Source: an uncultured Oligella sp. | GTDB taxonomy: Bacteria; Pseudomonadota; Gammaproteobacteria; Burkholderiales; Burkholderiaceae_B | Length of the DNA: 46,639 nucleotides | Direction: 5' to 3' | Assembly (NCBI GenBank): GCA_947632105.1 | Contig: CANROD010000013.1 | Span: forward strand, 1-46,639 | Shown: piece by piece, positions 1 through 8,271 of the stretch | Position numbering within the stretch: the stretch's first letter is position 1 | Layout of the letters: each line of letters opens with the position of its first letter | Position numbers and translations under genes: made by a program | Notes under the pieces: generated by a model | What the model was told of the DNA's origin: nothing | Database searches by the model: none | Seen by the model: the letters and a program-made list of their open reading frames with translations, nothing else

Positions 1-102
1 CTAATCAATTAATTCGTTGTCATCAACACGTCACATAAGCAGTTAATACTATTAACATCACGTTAAAAACTAACTAGTGCCTTGCGAGTAGCAAAGATTT
101 AA

Positions 103-131
103 ATTATGAAGCATTTAAACCTGCTTGTCAA
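103..131 (-). promoter_or_regulatory. Strong leftward sigma-70 promoter
   Basis: On the minus strand a perfect -35 TTGACA (131..126) is followed by 17 nt and CATAAT (108..103), five of six matches to the -10 consensus. Directly upstream lies a very A/T-rich block built of an 11-nt repeat, which resembles an UP element. The transcript would leave the window at its left end after about 95 nt of leader with no start codon followed by an obvious gene. This architecture is typical of stable-RNA promoters, so an rRNA or tRNA unit just outside the window is plausible, but that is inference. No boxA antiterminator was recognised with confidence. Confidence 0.65.
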
Positions 132-148
132 CACTTTTTGTTAAAAAC

Positions 149-181
149 TTTGAAATAAATTTGAAATAAATTTGAAAGTAA
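149..181. repeat. 11-nt tandem repeat, three copies, A/T-rich
   Basis: TTTGAAATAAA occurs at 149-159 and 160-170, with a third degenerate copy at 171-181. The period is close to one helical turn, so the A/T tracts are phased. It sits immediately upstream of the leftward -35 element and could act as an UP element or intrinsic bend. The rest of 1-334 contains no open frame or RNA that I recognise. Confidence 0.75.
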
Positions 182-334
182 CTAACTTGTGTTGTTTGCC
201 CTAGCGAAAGGACAAAATCACTCTTACCAATACTGCGAAAGCTCATAATCACCATCTATAGAATAGTAGTCTGCTAAGTTTTTCAATACTCCTAAAAAAA
301 CCAAACTAAAGAACTAAACTTTAAATGATAAAAA

Positions 335-410
335 TGGTGCCGGCTACAAGAGTCGAACTCGTGACCTTCTGATTACAAATCAGCTGCTCTACCAACTGAG
401 CTAAGCCGGC
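335..410 (-). tRNA. thrT: tRNA-Thr (anticodon TGT), CCA encoded
   Basis: The minus strand reads a full 76-nt cloverleaf: acceptor GCCGGCT paired with AGCCGGC, D-arm GCTC/GAGC, anticodon loop TTTGTAA with anticodon TGT, T-loop TTCGACT and an encoded CCA end. It closely resembles E. coli tRNA-Thr(UGU), which reads ACA codons. The outermost anticodon-stem pair (27-43) is G opposite A, a mismatch, while the other four pairs are intact. The gene stands alone between sspB and the leftward promoter, with its own promoter upstream. The symbol is generic; only the isoacceptor is certain. Confidence 0.96.
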
Positions 411-421
411 TAAAGAATAGA

Positions 422-449
422 ATTATAAACACTTTATAGAATATTGCAA
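422..449 (-). promoter_or_regulatory. Promoter of the tRNA-Thr gene
   Basis: On the minus strand TTGCAA (449..444), a 16-nt spacer and a perfect TATAAT (427..422) lie just upstream of the tRNA 5' end at 410. This puts the predicted transcription start only a few nucleotides before the mature tRNA. Confidence 0.7.
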
Positions 450-510
450 GCCCTATTTTCAATTCCCTACAAAAACATACGTTCTTGTACTTTTTTACAA
501 CAAATTGACG

Positions 511-927
511 TTATTTAATTATTTGTAGCACGGTCGCTTTTTTCTTTTTAGGTTCATCAGGCTCTACCTCATCAATAGCGCCAGACTCATCAACTGAACT
601 ACTTAACTCATAATCCTCTTCAAAAGGAAAGCCCATACCTTCTTGGGTTTCTCGAGCAAAGAAACTCACCACTGTTGCTACAGGAAAAAGCACTTCTTGA
701 GCCTGACCGCCGAAACGAGCACTGAATGTTACCCAGTCATTACTAACTACAAAATCCTTAGTCGCCATAGGGCCCACATTAAAAGTAATATACCCGTCTT
801 TTACAAAAGCCTTGGGGACTTGGCAATTCTTATCAACTCTGACAACGATATGAGGAGTTAAACTCTCGTCATAACACCATTCATATAACGCGCGAATTAA
901 ATATGGTTTACTAGATGTTGGAAACAT
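511..927 (-). CDS. sspB: Stringent starvation protein B (ClpXP adaptor SspB)
   Basis: This 138-residue protein matches the SspB family. SspB binds ssrA-tagged peptides from stalled ribosomes and delivers them to ClpXP in the cytoplasm. The N-terminal part (residues 1-110) carries the family core, including YLIRALYEWCYDESLTPHIV. An acidic, low-complexity linker follows. The extreme C-terminus ATVLQIIK resembles the short hydrophobic, Lys-ended tail that docks on the ClpX N-domain. The ATG at 927 is preceded by GAGG on the minus strand. It lies downstream of sspA in the usual sspA-sspB order, but a hairpin with a T-run separates the two, so its expression may be partly uncoupled. Confidence 0.93.
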   Translation of the reverse strand: MFPTSSKPYLIRALYEWCYDESLTPHIVVRVDKNCQVPKAFVKDGYITFNVGPMATKDFVVSNDWVTFSARFGGQAQEVLFPVATVVSFFARETQEGMGFPFEEDYELSSSVDESGAIDEVEPDEPKKKKATVLQIIK

Positions 928-980
928 AGAATGCCTCGATTAATTTATATGTCCATCTATGGTACTAAGAAGTACCAAAT

Positions 981-1022
981 AAAAAATACCCGAACATCAG
1001 TATAAACAATTGTCCGGGTATT
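981..1022 (-). terminator. Hairpin with T-run between sspA and sspB
   Basis: On the minus strand AATACCCG (arm at 985-992) pairs with CGGGTATT (1015-1022) around a 22-nt loop, followed by six Ts (986..981). The stem is only 8 bp and the loop is long, so it may be a weak or attenuating terminator after sspA. Confidence 0.5.
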
Positions 1023-1036
1023 AACTATACAAGTAA

Positions 1037-1648
1037 TTAACGACGCATCACTTTTTCACTTGGTGTTAGCGCCTCAATAAATGAAGGTCTAGAAAAAAGC
1101 CTCTCCGCATATTTTTGAATTGGCGCAGCACTTCGCGGTAATTCAATACCATAATGCTCCAAACGCCACAACAATGGGGCAATAGCCACGTCTGGCATAG
1201 AAAACTCTTCACCTAATAAATAATTATTTTTATTCATAACTGGCGCTAAAAGCGTCAACTGATCACGAATACGATGACGAGCTACTTCCATCTCTTCGGC
1301 ATCAGGACTCAACTGACGGTCCTCAAGTACCAAAACATGAGAAAAGAGCTCTCGCTCAAAGTTATGCAAGAACAAACGAGTGCGAGCACGCATAATTGGC
1401 TCAGCCGGCATTAACTGCGGATGAGGGAATCGCTCATCGATATATTCATTGATGATATTAGACTCATAAAGAATCAAATCACGCTCTTCTAAAATAGGCA
1501 CCTTACCATAAGGGTTCATTACTGAGATATCTTCCGGCATATTGAACAAGTCAATATCACGGATCTCAAAATCCATACCCTTCTCATAAAGAACAAAGCG
1601 GCAACGCTGTGAAAATGGGCAAGTTGTGCCTGAATGAAGAATCATCAT
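1037..1648 (-). CDS. sspA: Stringent starvation protein A (GST-fold, SspA)
   Basis: This 203-residue GST-fold protein is recognised by its thioredoxin-like N-terminal domain (about residues 1-78, starting LHSGTTCPFSQRCRF) and an all-helical C-terminal domain. SspA binds RNA polymerase and acts in starvation and acid-stress responses and, in some pathogens, virulence gene control; it is not an active glutathione transferase. The conserved piece FNMPEDISVMNPYGKVPILE contains the cis-proline region of the fold. It follows petC on the same strand after a 104-nt gap and precedes sspB, an arrangement common in beta- and gammaproteobacteria. Two ATGs are adjacent at the start, and either could be used. 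Confidence 0.94.
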   Translation of the reverse strand: MMILHSGTTCPFSQRCRFVLYEKGMDFEIRDIDLFNMPEDISVMNPYGKVPILEERDLILYESNIINEYIDERFPHPQLMPAEPIMRARTRLFLHNFERELFSHVLVLEDRQLSPDAEEMEVARHRIRDQLTLLAPVMNKNNYLLGEEFSMPDVAIAPLLWRLEHYGIELPRSAAPIQKYAERLFSRPSFIEALTPSEKVMRR

Positions 1649-1752
1649 ATAAATTGGTCTCCGTTAAACAAATTAAGGTCAGCGCCCTAAAACACTGACC
1701 TCGTATACCCTGCAAGCGCTTGACACTTGCAGGAGGTGCTGTCCATACTGAA

Positions 1753-2604
1753 TTATTTTACATGCTTCCAGAATTGTCTGCTTAAGAACCAAGCAACAAC
1801 AAAGAACAATGCTAAGAAGATCATCACCCAAGTACCAAGTACTTTCCGGAAATGTTGATCTGGCTCAGCCATCCAGCCTAAAAAGGCACTCAGGTCAGCC
1901 ATGTTCTTATCAAAAGCTTCTTGTTTAGACTCATCTAGATAAACAATCTCAGCAGAATAGTCCTCGCCACCTTGATAGCCAGTTAATTCTTTTTCACTTT
2001 CTAAGGTAGCAAAACCATCTTGGTCAAAACGGATAACTGTTTCTACCCATTTGATATTTTCACCATCTTCTACTGGCTTAATCTCAGTAATAACCGCCTC
2101 TACCGGACCTTGCATCTTCCAAAATGGATTAGGCATGGCCGCATTTGGAAACACTAGATTATTCCAACCAGAAAGACTACTCTGATCACGATAAAAAGTA
2201 CGTAAATAAGTATATACGTAATCTTCACCTGGCTGACCCAAGTTAGCAGAACGCGAACGTGCGATAACAGAAAGGTCTGGAGGCGTAACACCCATCCAAG
2301 CCTTAGCATCCTCGGCTGTTAAGGCAACATGCATCATATCGCCAACACGCTCACCAGTAAACAGCAAATTCTCTTCAATCTGCCCCTCGGTTAAACCGAG
2401 ATCCATCAACTTGTTATAGCGCATATAATCAGCACTATGACAGTTCAAACAGTAGTTAACAAATAATTTAGCACCATTTTGCAATGCAGCTTTATCAGTT
2501 ACTTTAACGGGCACCTCATCCCATGCATACCCTGATGGGGCCGCTGTTGATGACGTAACCGCTGCAATTGTCAACGCCAAAACACTTAATATCTTTTTAA
2601 ACAT
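1753..2604 (-). CDS. petC: Ubiquinol-cytochrome c reductase, cytochrome c1
   Basis: This is the cytochrome c1 subunit of the bc1 complex, which carries electrons from the Rieske centre to soluble or bound cytochrome c on the periplasmic side. A signal peptide covers about residues 1-22. The haem-binding motif CLNCH is at residues 52-56. A conserved Met in FPNAAMPNPFW (about residue 156) is a candidate distal haem ligand. A single C-terminal membrane anchor runs from about 256 to 275 and ends in a basic tail. A good ribosome site (AGGGTG) precedes the ATG. It is the last gene of petABC, 15 nt after petB. Haem attachment needs the Ccm system, part of which lies at the right edge of the window. 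Confidence 0.96.
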   Translation of the reverse strand: MFKKILSVLALTIAAVTSSTAAPSGYAWDEVPVKVTDKAALQNGAKLFVNYCLNCHSADYMRYNKLMDLGLTEGQIEENLLFTGERVGDMMHVALTAEDAKAWMGVTPPDLSVIARSRSANLGQPGEDYVYTYLRTFYRDQSSLSGWNNLVFPNAAMPNPFWKMQGPVEAVITEIKPVEDGENIKWVETVIRFDQDGFATLESEKELTGYQGGEDYSAEIVYLDESKQEAFDKNMADLSAFLGWMAEPDQHFRKVLGTWVMIFLALFFVVAWFLSRQFWKHVK

Positions 2605-2619
2605 GATTCACCCTTGCTC

Positions 2620-4005
2620 TTAGTGTGGCTTGAAATTAACACGTTCCGGCACTTCTTTGCAGGTACCTAAACGACTCCAAATAGGCATAAAGAAGAAGAA
2701 CGCCAAATAAATCACTGTGCTTATCTGAGAAATAAGATTCAGCAAGTCATTAGGTGCTTGAGTACCAATATAACCTAAGATCACAAAGTTAATCATGAAC
2801 ACTGCGTAAACCAATTTGTGCCAAGTTGGGCGATAGCGAATTGATCTAACAGGTGACTTGTCTAACCAAGGCAAGAAACCAAGGATAACAACCGTACCAC
2901 CCATTACAACAACACCCCAGAACTTAGCATCAAATACACGTAATGCAATAGCGACAGCAATTAATAATACTGGCCAAATAATCTTCCAGATACCGCGAGT
3001 GTTTTTGCTAAAAAATAAACCAATCGCAAAGATCACAGCGAAAGCAACCAATGCCCAAGTGAACTCAGCAGTCGTCGCACGTAACATTGAATAGAAAGGG
3101 GTAAAGTACCAAACTGGAGCAATATGCTCCGGCGTTACATAAGGGTCAGCTGGAATAAAGTTATTAGCCTCTAGGAAATAACCACCCATGGTAGGCGCAA
3201 AGAACATAATTGCAGCAAATACCAATAAGAAACCAGCCACACCGACGATATCGTGCACCGTATAGTATGGATGGAATGGGATACCATCAAGAGGACGACC
3301 TTTAGCATCAACCTTGTCCTTGATATCGATACCGTCAGGGTTATTAGATCCAACCTCATGTAGAGCAATAATATGTGCCACAATCAGACCGATTAGGACT
3401 AGTGGAATTGCAATCACATGAAATGCAAAGAAACGGTTAAGAGTCGCATCAGAGACAACGAAGTCACCACGAATCCAAGTAGACAAACCCTCACCTACAA
3501 AAGGAACCGCTGCAAATAAGTTAACAATAACTTGTGAGCCCCAGTATGACATTTGTCCCCATGGCAACAAGTAACCAAAAAATGCCTCAGCCATTAGACA
3601 GAGGAAAATAGCCACACCAAAAACCCACACTAACTCGCGCGGCTTACGATATGAACCATATAACATACCGCGTAGCATATGCAAATACACTACGACGAAG
3701 AACATTGACGCACCTGTTGAGTGCATATAACGAATTAACCAACCAAAAGGCACCTCACGCATGATGTACTCTACGGAGGCAAATGCTAATTCCCCATCTG
3801 GTTTATAGTGCATAACCATAAAGATACCGGTCAAAATCTGAATGACCAATACCAACATGGCTAATGAACCAAAGAAGTACCAGAAGTTAAAATTCTTAGG
3901 GGCATAGTACTCTGTCATATGCTCTTTGACCATTTTAGTCAAAGGAAAACGTCTATCAACCCAACCAAGAAGACCCGTTGTTTCAACAACTTTCTCGCCG
4001 GCCAT
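2620..4005 (-). CDS. petB: Ubiquinol-cytochrome c reductase, cytochrome b
   Basis: This 461-residue polytopic protein is cytochrome b of the bc1 complex. It carries the two b haems and the quinol-oxidising and quinone-reducing sites. Conserved features include IRYMHSTGASMFFVVVYLHM and the later FFAFHVIAIPLVLIGLIVAH, which hold the paired haem-ligand histidines of helices B and D. The Qo-site motif appears as PVWYFTPFYSMLRA in place of the classic PEWY, with a Val where Glu is usual (PVWY). The length, above 400 residues, fits the proteobacterial form with eight membrane helices. AAGGAG precedes the ATG. It is the middle gene of petABC. Confidence 0.96.
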   Translation of the reverse strand: MAGEKVVETTGLLGWVDRRFPLTKMVKEHMTEYYAPKNFNFWYFFGSLAMLVLVIQILTGIFMVMHYKPDGELAFASVEYIMREVPFGWLIRYMHSTGASMFFVVVYLHMLRGMLYGSYRKPRELVWVFGVAIFLCLMAEAFFGYLLPWGQMSYWGSQVIVNLFAAVPFVGEGLSTWIRGDFVVSDATLNRFFAFHVIAIPLVLIGLIVAHIIALHEVGSNNPDGIDIKDKVDAKGRPLDGIPFHPYYTVHDIVGVAGFLLVFAAIMFFAPTMGGYFLEANNFIPADPYVTPEHIAPVWYFTPFYSMLRATTAEFTWALVAFAVIFAIGLFFSKNTRGIWKIIWPVLLIAVAIALRVFDAKFWGVVVMGGTVVILGFLPWLDKSPVRSIRYRPTWHKLVYAVFMINFVILGYIGTQAPNDLLNLISQISTVIYLAFFFFMPIWSRLGTCKEVPERVNFKPH

Positions 4006-4065
4006 GTAAGGCTCCTTTTAATATAACTAGCTAAAAATTAAAAATCCCTGCAAGTTCCTGGGCGA

Positions 4066-4713
4066 TTAAGCCGGACTATCCATACCAATCAAGATGTTTG
4101 AATCATCAATGAAATAATATGGTGGAACAGGTAAGTTATCAGGGGCTGGCATGTTTTTAAACACACGACCAGCAAAGTCAAACACAGAACCGTGACACGG
4201 GCACAAGTATCCACCCAACCAATTAGAACCCATACCTTGAGAAGTGCCAGCTGCAAAACGTGAAGATGGAGAACAGCCTAAGTGCGTACAAATACCCACC
4301 ATAACCATCCATTCCGGATTGATTGAGCGATGCTCATTTTGAGCAAACTCAGGCGTAAACCCAGGTCGCTCAGACATCGGATCAGCTAAATCATTATTTA
4401 ACTTTGGAAGTGTTGCAAGCATCTCCGGCGTACGGCGTAAAATCCATACCGGTTTACCCTGCCACTCGGCGGTGATCATCTGACCTGGGGCTACTGCTGA
4501 AATATCAACCTGCACAGGCGCCCCAGCAGCCTTTGCACGCTCAGATGGTGACATTGAAGCCACAAACGGTATAACCGTAGCAACCCCTGCAACGCCACCT
4601 ACCGCACAGACGGTACCCAACCAAAAACGACGATTCGGATCATCAGGCAACACATCTGGTGACGCCTGCTCGAACTCTACCACCTCTTTTGAAAAAGGAG
4701 ATTCTTGACTCAT
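4066..4713 (-). CDS. petA: Ubiquinol-cytochrome c reductase, Rieske iron-sulfur subunit
   Basis: This is the Rieske 2Fe-2S subunit of the bc1 complex. The cluster ligands sit in CTHLGC and CPCHGS, in the second half of the protein. The N-terminus has a twin-arginine-like sequence NRRFWLG followed by a hydrophobic anchor, as expected for Tat-dependent insertion; tatABC is in this window. I place the start at the ATG at 4713 (215 residues) because AGGGAAT lies at the right distance upstream. A TTG at 4734 would add seven residues but has no better ribosome site. It is the first gene of petABC, divergent from mscL. Confidence 0.95.
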   Translation of the reverse strand: MSQESPFSKEVVEFEQASPDVLPDDPNRRFWLGTVCAVGGVAGVATVIPFVASMSPSERAKAAGAPVQVDISAVAPGQMITAEWQGKPVWILRRTPEMLATLPKLNNDLADPMSERPGFTPEFAQNEHRSINPEWMVMVGICTHLGCSPSSRFAAGTSQGMGSNWLGGYLCPCHGSVFDFAGRVFKNMPAPDNLPVPPYYFIDDSNILIGMDSPA

Positions 4714-4883
4714 ATCATTCCCTATTACTGCCAAGGTCTAAAAAAATAACGAATAGCGTCCTAAACTGTCGCTATTATCGTACAAACTCAATCTTGAGAC
4801 GTAAAAATATTACTATATGCAATACTAATTAACCCCTTATTATATACTTTATAGCTCTATAACAATCAACAAAAGGAAATTTT

Positions 4884-5378
4884 ATGAGCAAGGCTTCAAA
4901 TTTTGCACAAGAATTCAAGGAATTCGCAGTAAGAGGAAACATGATCGACCTCGCTGTAGGGGTAATTATTGGTGCTGCATTTGGCAAAATTATTGATTCG
5001 TTGGTTAAAGACGTCATCATGCCCGTAATTAGCTTTATCATTGGTGGCTCCGCTGACTTTTCCAATATGTACTTCGTGCTATCGCGACCTGAGGGTTACA
5101 ACGGCGCTGAAACATATCAAGCCCTCGCTGAAGCTGGAGCCAATGTTTTTGCCTACGGTAGCTTTATTACCATACTAATAAATTTTATCCTACTAGCCTT
5201 TGTCGTTTTTCTCTTAGTCAAAGTTGTCACAAAAGCACGCACCAGCTTTGAAGCAGAAAAACAGGTAGAGACCGAACCCCCTGCAGAGGACCCCGCTGAT
5301 ATCGCCTTGCTTCGTGAAATCCGTGATCTACTACAAAATCGAGAAAATAAGGCAAACACGCATACTACATCTGAGTAA
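4884..5378 (+). CDS. mscL: Large-conductance mechanosensitive channel MscL
   Basis: MscL is an inner-membrane pore that opens under strong membrane tension during osmotic downshock. The sequence shows the typical N-terminal amphipathic helix ([10 protein letters not shown]), a first membrane helix ([30 protein letters not shown]), a periplasmic loop and a second helix near residues 90-115. A charged cytoplasmic helix ends the protein. At 164 residues it is longer than the E. coli protein (136); the extra length is in the loop and an acidic tail. AAAGGAAA precedes the ATG. It is a single gene divergent from petA. Confidence 0.95.
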   Translation: MSKASNFAQEFKEFAVRGNMIDLAVGVIIGAAFGKIIDSLVKDVIMPVISFIIGGSADFSNMYFVLSRPEGYNGAETYQALAEAGANVFAYGSFITILINFILLAFVVFLLVKVVTKARTSFEAEKQVETEPPAEDPADIALLREIRDLLQNRENKANTHTTSE

Positions 5379-5407
5379 TATTAATTACTGATGATATTAC
5401 ACAACAA

Positions 5408-5434
5408 AGCCCATTCCTAAATCAAGAGTGGGTT
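5408..5434. terminator. Possible shared terminator of mscL and the Nif3 gene
   Basis: AGCCCATTC (5408-5416) can pair with GAGTGGGTT (5426-5434), allowing G-T pairs, with a 9-nt loop between two convergent genes. Only short T-rich tails follow on either strand, so termination strength is uncertain. Confidence 0.4.
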
Positions 5435-5458
5435 ATGTTTATTTTGCGCAATAGCAAA

Positions 5459-6238
5459 TCAAATCGGATTTTCTACATCCAAATATTCTAACTCTAGCAA
5501 TGGATACTGCTTTTGCATCGCCTGCATAAGTCCCTGCACTCCATAACGCTCGGTTGCGTGATGCCCTGCAGCATAATAGGCTACGCCATACTCTTGAGCG
5601 AGATGAAACACTGGCTCCGAAGCCTCACCTGTAAGGTAGGCATCAGCTCCAGCCAAGATAGCCTCCTCAAACATACCCTGAGCTCCCCCAGTACACCAAG
5701 CTAGCGTATTAATTTTTTGCTCTGGCTCACCAATAAACAAAGGTTTGCGACCTAAGCTTTTATCAATGATTTCCGCTAGCTGCCCCGCATTTACCGTACC
5801 GCTCGGGGTCTTGCCGATCCAGATTAAGCCATCAGCACCTAATGTCTGTGGTTTATTATCCACACAATTCACACGTAAGCCCAAGACTTGCGCTAACATG
5901 GCATTATTGCCCCACTGAGAATGAGCATCAAGGGGTAAATGATATGCTATAAGATTAATATCATGCTTGATCAGCTTAGCTAAACGCTCATATTTTGCAT
6001 TGATGATTTTAGGATTTTCATTTTTCCAAAACCACCCATGGTGCACAATAATAGCGTCAGCCTGCTTTTCAATTGCCTGCTCAATGAAGGCCAAACTTGC
6101 TGTTACTCCAAAGACCACTTTTTTTAACTCAGGCTTTCCCTGCACCTGCAGTCCATTTGGTGCATAGTCCTGAAAAAGCTCTGGCTGAAGCTGTTGTTCT
6201 AGCCAAGCAATAAGCTCTTTGACTGTAATTTTATCCAC
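5459..6238 (-). CDS. Nif3-like dinuclear metal-centre protein (YbgI family)
   Basis: This 259-residue protein belongs to the Nif3/YbgI family, hexameric or toroidal proteins with a dinuclear metal site. Their cellular role is still poorly defined; some members are annotated as GTP cyclohydrolase I type 2. Recognisable pieces are VKELIAWLEQQLQPELFQDYAPNG-like N-terminal residues, the metal-binding IVHHGWFWKN, AYHLPLDAH, and the C-terminal GHHATERYGV. The start is GTG at 6238, supported by GAGGAATTAATC just upstream. Its start lies only 19 bp from that of the divergent protease gene, so their control regions must overlap each other's coding sequence. The same pair is neighbouring in Bordetella-type genomes. 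Confidence 0.9.
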   Translation of the reverse strand: MDKITVKELIAWLEQQLQPELFQDYAPNGLQVQGKPELKKVVFGVTASLAFIEQAIEKQADAIIVHHGWFWKNENPKIINAKYERLAKLIKHDINLIAYHLPLDAHSQWGNNAMLAQVLGLRVNCVDNKPQTLGADGLIWIGKTPSGTVNAGQLAEIIDKSLGRKPLFIGEPEQKINTLAWCTGGAQGMFEEAILAGADAYLTGEASEPVFHLAQEYGVAYYAAGHHATERYGVQGLMQAMQKQYPLLELEYLDVENPI

Positions 6239-6257
6239 GATTAATTCCTCATAATAT

Positions 6258-7463
6258 ATGTACCGCTATTGGTTGATTTTCTCTCAAGCTGTCACTATTG
6301 TTTTGGCACTAATTTTTACAATTAGTACTGTTAGACCTGGTTGGCTTGGCCAACACATTGAAATTCAGTCTCAGCCAACAGCTACTGTTAAAATTCAAGC
6401 TGAAGCGATCTCTAGCCAAAGCAACTCAGGCAAACCTCAAAGCCCAATTACAACTACAGCAACGGTATTTACATCCTATGCAGATGCGGTTAAACAAGCC
6501 GCCCCATCAGTAGTTAATATTTATACCACTAAACGCATTAATTCGCCATTGCGTGAACTCAATGATATCCCATCGTTACGCCCGTTTATTCAAGAACAAA
6601 ATGAACACCAACGCTTAAGCGACCCAACTAGCTTGGGGTCTGGTGTTATCGCTTCTGAACAAGGTTATATCTTAACTAACTACCATGTAGTTGAAGCGGC
6701 TGATGCGATCGAAGTTTTACTCCATAATGGCCAACGCGCACCAGCCAAATTTATTGGTGCCGATCCTGACACTGATCTAGCCGTCTTACAAATCACCGCA
6801 CCTAACCTACAACCTATAAAAACAGACCTCAATCAAACACTTAATGTTGGCGATGTGGTGCTAGCTATCGGCAACCCTTTCGGTGTGGGACAAACGACAA
6901 CAATGGGAATTATCTCAGCGCTTAACCGTTCAGGTTTAGGTATCAACACCTATGAGAATTTTATTCAAACAGATGCTGCGATTAATCCAGGCAACTCCGG
7001 CGGTGCACTTATAAACGTCAACGGCAGCCTAATAGGCATCAATACAGCTATTTACTCTGAGTCTAGCTCTGGCGGTTCTTTAGGTATCGGCTTTGCCACC
7101 CCTGCTAGCACTGCCCTGAAAATTATGGAAGAAATCATAGAAACTGGTGAAGTGTCTCGAGGCTGGCTAGGCGTTGAGCCACAAGATGTGAGTCCAGATC
7201 TAGCTAAAGCCTTTAACCTGCCACAAGTCCGTGGCATCATTATCGCCTCTATAGGGCAAGACAGCCCTGCCTCTACCGCTGGGCTTGCCGTAGGTGATAT
7301 TATTGTTCAAATAAATGATTTACCGGCCATCAACACGCGCCAAATGCTCAACGAAGTGGCTGGCATGAAACCAGGTACAGTCGTAAAACTAGAGGTTTTA
7401 AGAAGCGGTCGCCCCCTAGAGTTTAATGTAACCCTAGCACAACGACCGAAGACATTTGAATAG
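6258..7463 (+). CDS. DegS/AlgW-type periplasmic serine protease with PDZ domain
   Basis: This 401-residue trypsin-like protease of the HtrA family has one N-terminal membrane anchor (about residues 5-25), a linker, the protease domain and a single C-terminal PDZ domain (about 300-395). The catalytic triad is visible as His in LTNYHVVEAAD, Asp in DTDLAVLQI and Ser in GNSGGALIN. One PDZ and a membrane anchor fit DegS/AlgW, which senses misfolded outer-membrane proteins and starts release of an envelope sigma factor; DegQ-like quality control is the alternative. No clear ribosome site precedes the ATG, which sits close to the divergent Nif3 start. No rseA or rpoE homologue is in the window. Confidence 0.9.
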   Translation: MYRYWLIFSQAVTIVLALIFTISTVRPGWLGQHIEIQSQPTATVKIQAEAISSQSNSGKPQSPITTTATVFTSYADAVKQAAPSVVNIYTTKRINSPLRELNDIPSLRPFIQEQNEHQRLSDPTSLGSGVIASEQGYILTNYHVVEAADAIEVLLHNGQRAPAKFIGADPDTDLAVLQITAPNLQPIKTDLNQTLNVGDVVLAIGNPFGVGQTTTMGIISALNRSGLGINTYENFIQTDAAINPGNSGGALINVNGSLIGINTAIYSESSSGGSLGIGFATPASTALKIMEEIIETGEVSRGWLGVEPQDVSPDLAKAFNLPQVRGIIIASIGQDSPASTAGLAVGDIIVQINDLPAINTRQMLNEVAGMKPGTVVKLEVLRSGRPLEFNVTLAQRPKTFE

Positions 7464-7497
7464 CTGAATTAAAGAGTAGTAAAGTCAAAGCTACTTA

Positions 7498-8271
7498 CTA
7501 CGCCTGTTCTTCCTTCATATTTGACTGCCTTACTTTGACAAAGCGGCATAAGAAAATACCTAACTCATACAGTAAACAAATAGGAATCGCCATTAAGAGC
7601 TGACTAATGACATCCGGCGGAGTAATCACAGCAGCAACAACAAAGGCACCAACAATCACATAACCACGAATAGCCTTTAGCTTTTCAACTGTAATGATAC
7701 CGAAGGTAACTAGAATAATAACCGCAACCGGCACTTGAAAGGCCACGCCAAAAGCCAAAAACATAGTCATGACAAAGCTTAAATAAGCAGCTATATCCGG
7801 CGCTACAGTAATAGACTCAGGCGCAACCATCGCAATAAACTGGAACACCGTATTAAATACGACGTAATAACAAAACAGCATCCCAATAAAAAACAATAAG
7901 GTGCTTCCAAGAACTAACGGCAACACAAGGCGCTTTTCATGCTTATAAAGGCCTGGAGCAACAAAAGCCCATGCTTGATATAGCACCACCGGTAAGGCAA
8001 TCAAAAAGGCCAATAATAAAGTAACCTTTAACGGCACCAAAAATGGTGTAATCACACCTGTCGCAATCATCGTGTGATTTTCCGGCAGAGTACTAATCAT
8101 TGGCTGCGCTAAAAAATCATAGACTGCGCCCGTGCCCGGAAATATCGTCAATACGATAAAAATACCCAAAACTGCAATCAGCATGCGAACAACTCGTGTA
8201 CGCAACTCGATTAAATGCGAGAAAAAGCTTTGGCTTACATCATCTGCGCTGGAATTAGCTTCTTTAGACAT
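7498..8271 (-). CDS. tatC: Sec-independent protein translocase TatC
   Basis: TatC is the multispanning receptor of the twin-arginine pathway; it binds the RR signal and forms the translocon with TatA and TatB. The 257-residue sequence has six hydrophobic helices, the N-terminal conserved SHLIELRTRVVR, and the FMTMFLAFGVAFQVPV region of the fourth helix. The ATG overlaps the tatB stop by 8 nt (ATGTCTAA), which suggests translational coupling. It ends the long leftward mla-his-tat gene run and faces the protease gene. The Rieske protein of this window is a likely client. Confidence 0.96.
   Translation of the reverse strand: MSKEANSSADDVSQSFFSHLIELRTRVVRMLIAVLGIFIVLTIFPGTGAVYDFLAQPMISTLPENHTMIATGVITPFLVPLKVTLLLAFLIALPVVLYQAWAFVAPGLYKHEKRLVLPLVLGSTLLFFIGMLFCYYVVFNTVFQFIAMVAPESITVAPDIAAYLSFVMTMFLAFGVAFQVPVAVIILVTFGIITVEKLKAIRGYVIVGAFVVAAVITPPDVISQLLMAIPICLLYELGIFLCRFVKVRQSNMKEEQA

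Noticed and set aside
643-861. Open frame on the plus strand inside sspB
   Set aside because: It is antisense to a well-supported gene, has no family similarity and no ribosome site.
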